Source of the DNA: Planctopirus ephydatiae
GTDB lineage: Bacteria; Planctomycetota; Planctomycetia; Planctomycetales; Planctomycetaceae
Reading direction: 5' to 3'
Assembly (NCBI RefSeq): GCF_007752345.1
Contig: NZ_CP036299.1
Span: 3,311,501 to 3,375,500 of the forward strand
DNA length: 64,000 nucleotides
In this document: positions 10,130 through 18,340 of the stretch, in pieces
Position numbering within the stretch: position 1 is the first letter of the stretch
Layout: every line of letters begins with the position of its first letter
Notes under the pieces: generated by a model
The model's input: the letters and a program-made list of their open reading frames with translations, nothing else
Databases searched by the model: none
Told to the model about the DNA's origin: nothing
Program-made: the position numbers and the translations under genes

Positions 10130-11371
10130 ATGCGAGGGATTTCGCTTATCGTTCAATCAGCCACCAGGTTCTCCGTGGTCACGAGTGGACTATTTCTGGC
10201 AATCTTTTCAGCGGCACCCTCACTTCTGATCGCCGCCGACATCCCTGTGGCCGTTGAACTCCTGTCTGGAACTGTCACAAATGCCCAACTTGTGCAGCTC
10301 AACGAGAGCTTGGCAAAACTCAGCCAGCCAGAAGGAGTTACTGAGGTTTCCCTCTCACAAATTCTGACTTTGAAGCAAGCCACTGCCTCAAAACCTCCGC
10401 GCACTGCTGAAGCTGAAAAAGCCCTGACAGATGCGGCACTTCGCGATGGCAGTCGCATCAAACTCAGCAGCCTGAGCTTGCAGGAGAGTCGTCTTCTGGG
10501 GAAGCATCCGGTCTGGGGCGAGATGGAATTTGGGCGAAATGAAGTCATTTCCCTCAGGCTGGCTGCCACCGATGCGAAAGTCGATGCCGCCTGGAAAGAA
10601 CTTTCGAGCCGAGACTTAACGCGTGATCTCGTCGTCCTGCGGAAAGGTGATGTTCTCGATCATCTGGAAGGGACTGTCATTGGGATTGGTGAGAAAACCA
10701 TTCAGTTCTTGCTTGATGGGGATGAAGTCCCTGTCAAAAGGGAACGTGTTTTTGGAATCGTCCTGGCAAAGGGTGAAGTTCAGAGCCCATCCCTCATTCG
10801 CTGTGATCTCGATAATAATGAAACCATCCTCGTTGATCAGGTGAGTCTGGCCGATGGAAAGTGGATCCTCTCTCGTCAGGGTCAGAATTACGAAGCCGAT
10901 CTTGAATACGGCCCGATTTCCATCGATTACAGTTCCGGGAAACTGGTTTATCTTTCAGAGCAGGAGCCTCGATCAGCGAAGTACACACCTTTTTTTGGCT
11001 ACACCTGGGAATACAGAAAAGACCGAAGTTTTGAAGGCAGGCCATTGGCTGTCGGTCAGCGGACTTATCGCAGGGGGTTGGCCATCCACTCAAAGTCCGA
11101 AATGACATGGCAATTGGGTGGAGAATTTCGTCGTTTTCAAACCGTTATGGGTTACGACCCGGAAATCTCCACTGCCAGCACCGCACTGGTGCGTATTCTC
11201 GGTGATGGCAAAGAGTTACTCAAGGTTGATCTGGTCCGGGGCAACCCACCACATTCTGTTGATCTGGATATCACAGACATCTCTCAAATGACCATCGTGG
11301 TCGACTTTGGAACGGATGAAGTGGATATCGGTGACCGCATTCATTTCGGTAATGCGAAGGTCGTAAAATGA
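10130..11371 (+). CDS. NPCBM/NEW2 domain secreted protein
   Basis: This 413-residue protein begins at an ATG with GGAG nine bases upstream. An N-terminal signal peptide (hydrophobic to about residue 36, ending SLLIAAD) directs export. The C-terminal ~130 residues (about 283-413) match the NPCBM/NEW2 pattern: an RRGLAIHSKSEMTW segment, then FQTVMGYDP, and a closing FGTDEVDIGDRIHFGNAKV. NPCBM is a putative carbohydrate-binding beta-sandwich often attached to glycosidases, but no catalytic domain is visible here. The stop overlaps the HtrA start as ATGA, so the two are probably co-translated. Inferred role: binding surface or envelope glycan, possibly placing the protease near its substrate. Confidence 0.75.
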   Translation: MRGISLIVQSATRFSVVTSGLFLAIFSAAPSLLIAADIPVAVELLSGTVTNAQLVQLNESLAKLSQPEGVTEVSLSQILTLKQATASKPPRTAEAEKALTDAALRDGSRIKLSSLSLQESRLLGKHPVWGEMEFGRNEVISLRLAATDAKVDAAWKELSSRDLTRDLVVLRKGDVLDHLEGTVIGIGEKTIQFLLDGDEVPVKRERVFGIVLAKGEVQSPSLIRCDLDNNETILVDQVSLADGKWILSRQGQNYEADLEYGPISIDYSSGKLVYLSEQEPRSAKYTPFFGYTWEYRKDRSFEGRPLAVGQRTYRRGLAIHSKSEMTWQLGGEFRRFQTVMGYDPEISTASTALVRILGDGKELLKVDLVRGNPPHSVDLDITDISQMTIVVDFGTDEVDIGDRIHFGNAKVVK

Positions 11372-13266
11372 TGCAGTGCGCAATTCGATTCGATAGTTAT
11401 CGTTCGTTCATAGTGGTCATCGGTCTGACGATCCTGGCTTTTCCACAGCTTGCTACCAGAGCCTTTGCGAATCAGATCGTCGTCGGGAACACACCCCTTT
11501 CGAAGGATACTCAGGATGCCGGGCAGTCCCAGACGGAGAAAATTCCCGGTATCGTGAAAGAAGCCGAGCAGAAGCGGATTCAAATGATCCGCGAAGTCTC
11601 CCCCGCAGTGGTCGCCATCTTCTCGAGTTCAGGAGATGGAGGTGGATCTGGTGTTTTGATCTCCCCCGATGGATTTGCATTGTCAAATTTCCACGTGACC
11701 AGTGGTGCCGGCAACTTCATGAAGTGCGGACTCAACGACGGAAAGCTTTACGATGCAGTCATCGTAGGGATCGACCCGACAGGCGATGTCGCACTCATTC
11801 AACTGCAAGGACGCCAGGATTTTCCCTTTGCCCGGATGGGAAACAGTGATCTGCTGAAACCTGGCGATGCCGTTTTCGCAATGGGGAATCCGTTTCTTCT
11901 GGCCACGGATTTCACTCCCACAATTACGGCCGGGATTGTGAGCGGCCTGCATCGATATCAGTATCCTGCCGGAACATTTTTGGAGTACGCCGACTGTATT
12001 CAGACCGATGCTTCCATCAACCCCGGCAACTCTGGGGGGCCACTGTTCAATCTGCAGGGTGAACTGATCGGGATTAATGGACGGGGATCATTCGAGAAGC
12101 GTGGGCGTGTGAATTCAGGGGCCGGATATGCGATTTCGATCAATCAGATCCGGTACTTTCTGGGCCACTTAAAGTCGGGACGAATTGTCGATCACGCCAC
12201 TTTGGGTGCCACAGTGCGCTCGGGATCATCACGAGAAGTCCTTGTCGATCAGGTGCTGGAAGGTTCGAGTGCCTGGAACGCCGGTCTTCGAGAAGGTGAT
12301 GAAATTGTCACCTTTGCGGGACGCCCGATGGGAAGTGTCAACCAGTTCAAAAATGTGCTGGGGATTTTTCCTAAAGGTTGGTCACTCCCTATGGTCTATC
12401 GCCGGGATGGCCAGAAGCAGGAGATTCTGGTCGAACTGGCCGCTTTGCATACCGATACCGAACTGATGGAATTTGCCTCAGGCGGTGCAGTTCGTCCCGC
12501 AGAAAAACCTGGTCAGCCCAAACCCGGTCAACCCAAACCAGGAGAAAAGCCGACTCCTCAAGAGTCTCCCCCGGAAGGACACTCAGAGAAGCCCGCGGAA
12601 AAGCTTTCTCCAGAGCTGAAAAAACTCTTCCAATCAAAAGCCGGATTTACCAACTATCACTTCAATCAACGGGAGCAGAAACGTCTCATAGCGCATTTGG
12701 CGAGCCTCTCTGGTTGGCGGGGTGCCACCGGACTGTGGAAGTTCGCCGGGGACGACGCCAAAGGTACCAGTCTTTCACTCATTCTTTCGCCCGATGGAGC
12801 TGGCATGCAGTGGGGTGAAACTCCGTTTCTTCAGCCAGCTGCAGGAGCCAACTGGATTGATGAACCACCATCGAGCGGAGGATTTCTTGCGGCCATGCTG
12901 CATTGGAAATGGCTTCTGACCGAAGGCCCGGAGGCATTTTCTGAAGTCTACTATCTCGGTACACAACCCCTGGATGGCCAGTTTGGAGATGCTCTTAACA
13001 CTCCACTTTACGATGCACTTGTCCTCTCCAAGACCGGGGCCACCATGACGGTCTTCTTTCGTGAGGATGGAGTGATTGCCGGCTTTGATTTTAAAGCTTC
13101 CCGTGATCAGCCAACCTGCAACGTCAGATTTTCCTCATGGGGGACACTCGGCGCCCAACCCTTTCCGCAAGTGCTCAAAGTCTCATCTTCAGGTCGTTCT
13201 TTCGGTGAATTCACGCTGAAAACCTTCGAGCAGAAATCTTCCAATTCCAGCGAGGCAACTCGATGA
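11368..13266 (+). CDS. HtrA-type serine protease with PDZ and novel C-terminal domain
   Basis: This 632-residue protein has an N-terminal signal segment (about residues 13-36). The trypsin-like domain (about 70-265) has an intact triad: H109 in LSNFHVTSG, D140 in PTGDVALIQL, and S222 in NPGNSGGPL. One PDZ domain follows (about 275-360). A Pro-rich linker (about 375-410) with two GQPKP units leads to a C-terminal region of about 220 residues that I do not recognise. Expected role: ATP-independent periplasmic protease or chaperone of the DegP/DegQ class. The start overlaps the NPCBM stop (ATGA), and the stop overlaps the next start (ATGA), so three genes are translationally linked. Typical HtrA proteins have one or two PDZ domains and no such tail. 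Confidence 0.85.
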   Translation: MMQCAIRFDSYRSFIVVIGLTILAFPQLATRAFANQIVVGNTPLSKDTQDAGQSQTEKIPGIVKEAEQKRIQMIREVSPAVVAIFSSSGDGGGSGVLISPDGFALSNFHVTSGAGNFMKCGLNDGKLYDAVIVGIDPTGDVALIQLQGRQDFPFARMGNSDLLKPGDAVFAMGNPFLLATDFTPTITAGIVSGLHRYQYPAGTFLEYADCIQTDASINPGNSGGPLFNLQGELIGINGRGSFEKRGRVNSGAGYAISINQIRYFLGHLKSGRIVDHATLGATVRSGSSREVLVDQVLEGSSAWNAGLREGDEIVTFAGRPMGSVNQFKNVLGIFPKGWSLPMVYRRDGQKQEILVELAALHTDTELMEFASGGAVRPAEKPGQPKPGQPKPGEKPTPQESPPEGHSEKPAEKLSPELKKLFQSKAGFTNYHFNQREQKRLIAHLASLSGWRGATGLWKFAGDDAKGTSLSLILSPDGAGMQWGETPFLQPAAGANWIDEPPSSGGFLAAMLHWKWLLTEGPEAFSEVYYLGTQPLDGQFGDALNTPLYDALVLSKTGATMTVFFREDGVIAGFDFKASRDQPTCNVRFSSWGTLGAQPFPQVLKVSSSGRSFGEFTLKTFEQKSSNSSEATR

Positions 13267-14396
13267 AGCATCACGCCTTGCATCTTCAAAAACTGCTCCA
13301 GACAAATGCTTGGTTCTCCAGAAGTGGCATCCATAGACCAGGTCTCGCCTGGCTGATGAGTATTTGCTTCTTACTTTGCGGCTCACAGCTTCTACCAGCT
13401 GCCGATGACGAAATGATTGCCGAAGTTCAGCCCAAACTGGTCAAGATCTTCGGGGCCGGAGGGTTGAGAAATCTGTACTCTTACAACACGGGTTTTTTGA
13501 TCTCCTCAGAAGGTCATATTGCCACGATCTGGAATCATGTTCTCGACCAGAACGCAGTTACTGTCATCCTGCATGATGGTCGCCGTTACGAAGGCAAGGT
13601 TCTGGGGGCGGAACCTGGTCTGGATCTGGCGATCGTCAAAATTGATGAAACGCAGCTTGAACATTTCGAGATTGGTGACCCCTCGTCAGGATCGCCATTT
13701 CCTCTGGCGGCTCCCGGAACTCGCATTGTCGCCTTCAGCAATATGTTCAAAGTCGCCACTGGTGACGAACCTGTCTCGGTCATTCAGGGAGTGATTGCAG
13801 CCCGGACAAAGCTGCCCACGCGTCGCGGAGCTTACGAATCTTCTTTCCCGGGTGAAGTCTATGTGATTGATGCGATCACCAATAACCCCGGTGCCGGTGG
13901 AGGAATTGTGACCACCGTCGATGGTCGATTGTTAGGCATGATCGGCAAAGAGGTCAAAAATGCCGACCTGAATACCTGGGTCAACTATGCGATTCCCATT
14001 TCGCATCTGCAGCAGGCCATGACTGAGATCATGACTGGGAACTTCCGCAGTTCGAAGAACACGGATGACGATAAAAAACCTGCCGGGCAAGTCCCACTGT
14101 TTCACTCGACTGACTTCGGGATCGTCATGCTCCCCAATGTCGTCCCCAGAACACCAGCCTACGTGGATCGAATTCTTCCTGGATCCGCCGCCGAGGTCGC
14201 TGGTCTCAAACCCAATGATCTGATTCTGTTTGTCGGGGATGAACTCATTCAATCCTGCGGCGAATTTCTGGATCAGATCGGTCGGCTCGAAAGTGGTGGC
14301 AAAGTGAAACTGATTGTTCGCCGGGAGAATGTGCTCATCACTACGGAACTCCCCATCCCTCGGAAATCGAGACCTCCTGCAAAACCACTCAGGTAG
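13263..14396 (+). CDS. HtrA-like pseudoprotease with PDZ domain (Ser lost)
   Basis: This 377-residue protein has a signal-like segment (about residues 28-47, ending LLPAAD), a trypsin-fold region (about 50-250) and a PDZ domain (about 283-370). H92 (TIWNHVLDQ) and D121 (GLDLAIVKI) align with catalytic His and Asp. At the serine site the sequence is NPGAGGG where active HtrA has NPGNSGG, so Ser becomes Gly212. It should therefore not cleave peptides by the usual mechanism. The ATG overlaps the stop of the active HtrA gene, so the two proteins are probably made together. Inferred role: a regulatory or substrate-binding partner in a mixed HtrA oligomer. Confidence 0.8.
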   Translation: MKHHALHLQKLLQTNAWFSRSGIHRPGLAWLMSICFLLCGSQLLPAADDEMIAEVQPKLVKIFGAGGLRNLYSYNTGFLISSEGHIATIWNHVLDQNAVTVILHDGRRYEGKVLGAEPGLDLAIVKIDETQLEHFEIGDPSSGSPFPLAAPGTRIVAFSNMFKVATGDEPVSVIQGVIAARTKLPTRRGAYESSFPGEVYVIDAITNNPGAGGGIVTTVDGRLLGMIGKEVKNADLNTWVNYAIPISHLQQAMTEIMTGNFRSSKNTDDDKKPAGQVPLFHSTDFGIVMLPNVVPRTPAYVDRILPGSAAEVAGLKPNDLILFVGDELIQSCGEFLDQIGRLESGGKVKLIVRRENVLITTELPIPRKSRPPAKPLR

Positions 14397-14411
14397 ATCC
14401 ATCGTTCCTTA

Positions 14412-14437
14412 GCGGGGCATACCTCGGAAGTACCCGC
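14412..14437 (+). other. Hairpin in gap between second and third HtrA-like genes
   Basis: GCGGG (14412-14416) pairs with CCCGC (14433-14437), with an inner TAC/GTA pair separated by a bulge. It lies in the 86-base gap between the second and third HtrA-like genes. There is no T tract, so it is a weak candidate for a terminator or mRNA-processing site. Confidence 0.3.
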
Positions 14438-14482
14438 AAAGACGGATGCTGTGACCTGTCATTAGAATGTCGTGAGACCGTT

Positions 14483-16546
14483 ATGAATCTGCTGCTTCCA
14501 TGGCCTCTCCAGGTTTCTCGAGCAAGTTTTGCAGCCTTGGTTTTAGCAATCGTAACCAGTTTTTCTATGGCAATGGCCCAAACTGAGACGGTCGTCGTTG
14601 CACAAAGTGCAGATGCACCCACTCAGAAAGAACTGGAACTGGCAGAGGAGAGAGTCTTTCGGCTGGCGACTTCTCTGATTGCCCCCTCGATTGTACGGAT
14701 TGAAACCGTCGGTGGATTGGATGAAGTGGATGGCATTCTGGCGGTCAATGGCTCGACTACGGGCGTGATCGTGGGGAGTGACGGCTGGATTGTCACAAGT
14801 GCTTTTAACTTCATTTCGAAACCCACATCAATTCTGATCACACTTCCCGATGGCCGGAAGTTTCCCGCAAAGCTGACTGCCACAGATACGCTGAGGATGC
14901 TCGCCTTATTGAAAATTGATGCCAGCGAACTCCCCACACCCATCATTGCCCCTCCTGAATCTGTAGAAGTCGGTGCTTGGGCTCTGGCTTTGGGGCGCTC
15001 GTTATCGCCGGATCAACCTAGTGTTTCAATTGGAGTAATCAGTGCCAAAGAGCGTGTCTGGGGAAAGGCGATTCAGACCGATGCCAAAGTCTCTCCAGTG
15101 AACTATGGCGGCCCTCTAATCGATCTCGAAGGTCGTATGACGGGCCTGCTGGTACCGCTCTCACCTCAATCGCAAACTGTTTCTGCAGGCTTCGAGTGGT
15201 ACGATTCGGGAATCGGCTTTGCCATCCCCGCAGCGGATGTGATGCAGGCCTTACCCCGGATGCAGGCTGGCGAAAATCTGCGGCCAGGACTGATGGGCAT
15301 CTCGTTCGCCGGAAACGATCTTTCTGGTGATGCCCCTGTGGTTGAAAGAGTCCGCTTTCAATCACCGGCTTCTGCAGCAGGAATTCTCGTCAATGATGTG
15401 ATTGTTGCGGCTGATAACATCCCTATTGCCAGGCTGGGAAATCTCAAGCATGTCCTCGGACGCAAATATGCCGGCGATCAACTCCAGCTCAAAATCCTGC
15501 GTAAGAACGAACCACAAGAAGTGACGATTCCGCTGGTGGCCGAGATTCCTCCATGGGATGAGGCGACGGCTGGCTTTCTGCTCAAGCGAAACTCGTTATC
15601 GACAAATGCTGAATCCGAACCGGAAAAGCTCATTGTCAGAGCGGTCTTTCCGAATAGCCCGGCCATGTCAGGTGGTCTCCTGGCTGGTGACGAGATTCTC
15701 GCCATCGATGGGGAGTCTGTCCCGACTGCTGATTCACTGCGAAAACTTCTGGATCGACGCAAACCTGGAGACCAGCCTCGGTTCACCCTCCGCCGCCAGA
15801 ATCAAAATAATCAGCCAGAAGAAGTACAGGTTTCCATCACGTTGACAGGTCAGCCACTCCCAGTCCCTGGAGAACTGCCTGCGATTGCGAACGATAAACC
15901 TCTTTCTGAAGGCGAAAACGTTCCCAAAGCCAAAGGCCGCTTTCTTGAAAAACTCGCTGTCAACGGCCGTGAATACTGGGGCTATGCTCCTGCCAGTGCT
16001 ACTGGTAAGCAGCCGCATGGGTTGATTGTCTGGCTGCATCCCTCAGGAAACTCGATGGAGGCGGCTGTGCTCAAAAGCTTGAAGGTGGAATGTGACCGCC
16101 GCCAGATCATGCTGGTGGGGCCCAAAGCTGAGGGGAAGGGCTGGACTCCCGAAGATGTCGATTTCGTCAAAGCACTGGTGGAACATCTGCGAAGTGAATA
16201 TCCCATCGACCCCGGCCGGATTGTGGTGATGGGACAGACAGATTCCACGAAACTGGCTTCTTTTCTGGTCTTTAAAGATCCTGCGATCTATCGTGGAGCA
16301 ATTCTTGTGGGTGGGCCCACCGCAGGGCAGCCACCCGAGCGAGATCCTGCCGCTCGGCTGCATCTGAACCTCACCATTCCCGAGGGAAGCCGTACTGCCG
16401 ATGGTCTCAAAAAGCTGGTCGAATCTCTCAAGAAGCAGAAATCAGCCATTTCGACCATTTTTGTCTCTGGAGACGGAAGTGAATTCCCGGATGGAGCCTG
16501 GGCCGAGCAAATTGGCATCTGGATCGATCAGATCGACCGTTTTTAA
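14483..16546 (+). CDS. HtrA-like triple-mutant pseudoprotease with two PDZ domains and hydrolase-like tail
   Basis: This 687-residue protein has a signal peptide (to about residue 32, ending AMAQ). Its trypsin-fold domain (about 50-255) lacks all three catalytic residues by alignment to the intact paralogue: His becomes F108, Asp becomes M139 and Ser becomes Y208 (SPVNYGGPL). Two PDZ domains follow (about 268-355 and 366-450). The C-terminal ~205 residues (from about 483) resemble an alpha/beta-hydrolase of the phospholipase/carboxylesterase type (LIVWLHPSGN, then RIVVMGQTDS), but the nucleophile elbow GxSxG is G584-Q-T586-D-S588. Both enzyme modules therefore look inactive. Inferred role: a binding or scaffold protein of the envelope proteolysis system. 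It is the last gene of the plus-strand block, 86 bases after the second HtrA-like gene. Confidence 0.75.
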   Translation: MNLLLPWPLQVSRASFAALVLAIVTSFSMAMAQTETVVVAQSADAPTQKELELAEERVFRLATSLIAPSIVRIETVGGLDEVDGILAVNGSTTGVIVGSDGWIVTSAFNFISKPTSILITLPDGRKFPAKLTATDTLRMLALLKIDASELPTPIIAPPESVEVGAWALALGRSLSPDQPSVSIGVISAKERVWGKAIQTDAKVSPVNYGGPLIDLEGRMTGLLVPLSPQSQTVSAGFEWYDSGIGFAIPAADVMQALPRMQAGENLRPGLMGISFAGNDLSGDAPVVERVRFQSPASAAGILVNDVIVAADNIPIARLGNLKHVLGRKYAGDQLQLKILRKNEPQEVTIPLVAEIPPWDEATAGFLLKRNSLSTNAESEPEKLIVRAVFPNSPAMSGGLLAGDEILAIDGESVPTADSLRKLLDRRKPGDQPRFTLRRQNQNNQPEEVQVSITLTGQPLPVPGELPAIANDKPLSEGENVPKAKGRFLEKLAVNGREYWGYAPASATGKQPHGLIVWLHPSGNSMEAAVLKSLKVECDRRQIMLVGPKAEGKGWTPEDVDFVKALVEHLRSEYPIDPGRIVVMGQTDSTKLASFLVFKDPAIYRGAILVGGPTAGQPPERDPAARLHLNLTIPEGSRTADGLKKLVESLKKQKSAISTIFVSGDGSEFPDGAWAEQIGIWIDQIDRF

Positions 16547-16765
16547 CGGACTTAAATGGAGATCACTGGCCAAGACTTCCAGACAATCAGCCAGCGATTA
16601 CATGCAAAAATCCTGATCAGTCTGACTCATTCGAGTGGGAATCTGTCGTATAACGCGCCACAATAGAGGGGGTGTATTGTCATCCTGCCATTGATTCCGG
16701 GGTGCTGCTGAAAGATCCAGCACGACCTTGAATCGATGAAAATTCTCTCCCGCCAGGTATGTTCG

Positions 16766-18271
16766 ATGTCTGCTGCAGATTCATTTAACGATCCTCTTGG
16801 GGCTCGAGAAGCGGAGCAAAAATTAACTGCTACCAATCGCGAGGCAGTGGATCCGGTCGAGAACGCGAAATCGAATATTGAAGAAAAAATTCTTCGTAGC
16901 CCTTTGGGCTCGGTGGCGTTGAATCGGCGCCAATTCCTCGGAAGAAGTGCTCAACAGGCCGCCAGCGTAGCCGCCACCGCGACGGGGCTGGCAGTTGCCA
17001 CAAATAACGTCGCTTCGGCAATAAGCCCCAGTGTATCTGGCAATCCGGCATCCAATCCTCACACAGGTTCCACAGAACTCGAACCATCAAGTGCCGTTCG
17101 GTCGATAGATCAACCGCTGCGAATTGGGATTATCGGGCTCAGAAATCAAGGACAGTTACTTCTCAAAGAGTTTGCCAATCTTCCACTGGTCGAAATTGTC
17201 GCTCTTTGCGATGTCGACGCCAGGCAGTTTCGCCCTGCGCAGGGTCTATTGACTCGACTGGAGAGACCGCCAGCCAGAGAAGTCGGCCAGTGGCAAGAAC
17301 TGGTGAATGATCCATCGATCAATGCAATCATCGTGGCGACGCCTGATCATTGGCATTTCGCGATTGCGAGTGCAGTTCTCACTGCCAGAAAAGACCTTTA
17401 TCTCGAAACACCCGTGACTCTCAGACCAGCAGATGCCAGGTTTCTCGCTGATCTGGCCACGGCCAACGGTTGTATTGTTCAGACCGGGCTGATTCATCGA
17501 TCCAGTTCGATGTACCAATCGGCGATCAGAGCGATTCAAAGTGGTGTCCTCGGTAAAATTCCTCTGGTCCGTTCGTGGGTCACTCACCAAAGGCCTGTGA
17601 TCGGCCAGCGTGCCCCAGTCTCAACTCCTGCAGGTGTCGATTACCTGTCATGGCTGGGACCGGCACCTCTGTCACAGTTTCATCCCAATCGCTTTCACCA
17701 GAACTGGCAATGGTTCTGGGATTATGGGAATGGCGAACTGGGTGCCTGGGGTGTCCCACTTTTAGATGTGGCTTTGTGGGGCATGCAACTTGGGCTTCCT
17801 CAAGAGATCCGTGCCAGTGGTGGCCGGTTGATTGCCCGGGATGATGGTGAGACTCCCGACACCTTAATGGTGGAATACAATTATCCCCAAACGAAACTTC
17901 TCTGGGAGCATCGCAGTTGGTCTCCGCATGGATTGGAAGGCCGCAGTGCCGCCACTGCCTTTTACGGCGAAAAGGGAACTCTGATCATCGACCGCGGCGG
18001 ATGGAAAATCTATGGCACAGGAGCCAACCAGAGTGGTGAACCTCAACCACTCTGGAATCCACATCTTGCGGATTTCGTGACATCCATCCAGCAACGAAAA
18101 CAGCCAGCTGCGAATCTGACTGTGGCAGCCAGCAGCACTGCGCTGGCTTTATTGGGGAATGTCGCCTATCGCACCGGCGAGACGATTCATCTGACAAGCG
18201 AACAAACGCTTAGCGAATTGCCCACGGTTGACCGCCAGTTGCTGACACAGCAGCCGCTGATCGATCGATGA
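16766..18271 (+). CDS. Tat-exported Gfo/Idh/MocA family oxidoreductase
   Basis: This 501-residue protein is started here at the ATG at 16766 (CAGGTA eight bases upstream); an in-frame ATG at 16736 lacks a ribosome-binding site. A twin-arginine motif NRRQFLG near residue 52 followed by an Ala-rich hydrophobic stretch marks a Tat signal with an unusually long N-region. The Rossmann domain begins near residue 118 (IGIIGLRNQGQLL), with IIVATPDHWHFAIA and YLETPVTLRPAD; the latter replaces the family's usual EKP with ETP. NAD(P)-dependent sugar or polyol dehydrogenases of this family are abundant and often Tat-exported in planctomycetes. Substrate is unknown. It stands alone: a 219-base gap precedes it and a convergent pilus operon follows. 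Confidence 0.8.
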   Translation: MSAADSFNDPLGAREAEQKLTATNREAVDPVENAKSNIEEKILRSPLGSVALNRRQFLGRSAQQAASVAATATGLAVATNNVASAISPSVSGNPASNPHTGSTELEPSSAVRSIDQPLRIGIIGLRNQGQLLLKEFANLPLVEIVALCDVDARQFRPAQGLLTRLERPPAREVGQWQELVNDPSINAIIVATPDHWHFAIASAVLTARKDLYLETPVTLRPADARFLADLATANGCIVQTGLIHRSSSMYQSAIRAIQSGVLGKIPLVRSWVTHQRPVIGQRAPVSTPAGVDYLSWLGPAPLSQFHPNRFHQNWQWFWDYGNGELGAWGVPLLDVALWGMQLGLPQEIRASGGRLIARDDGETPDTLMVEYNYPQTKLLWEHRSWSPHGLEGRSAATAFYGEKGTLIIDRGGWKIYGTGANQSGEPQPLWNPHLADFVTSIQQRKQPAANLTVAASSTALALLGNVAYRTGETIHLTSEQTLSELPTVDRQLLTQQPLIDR

Positions 18272-18340
18272 ATCCTTCGCACACTGTATGATGCATCAAC
18301 ATCAGGGCGACAGTCACAGCCTCTGAGACTATAGGAAACC

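Noticed and set aside
16537-16549. CCGTT-TTT-AACGG hairpin at the end of the third HtrA-like gene as a terminator
   Set aside because: The stem has only five base pairs with a 3-base loop, overlaps the stop codon and has no T tract after it.
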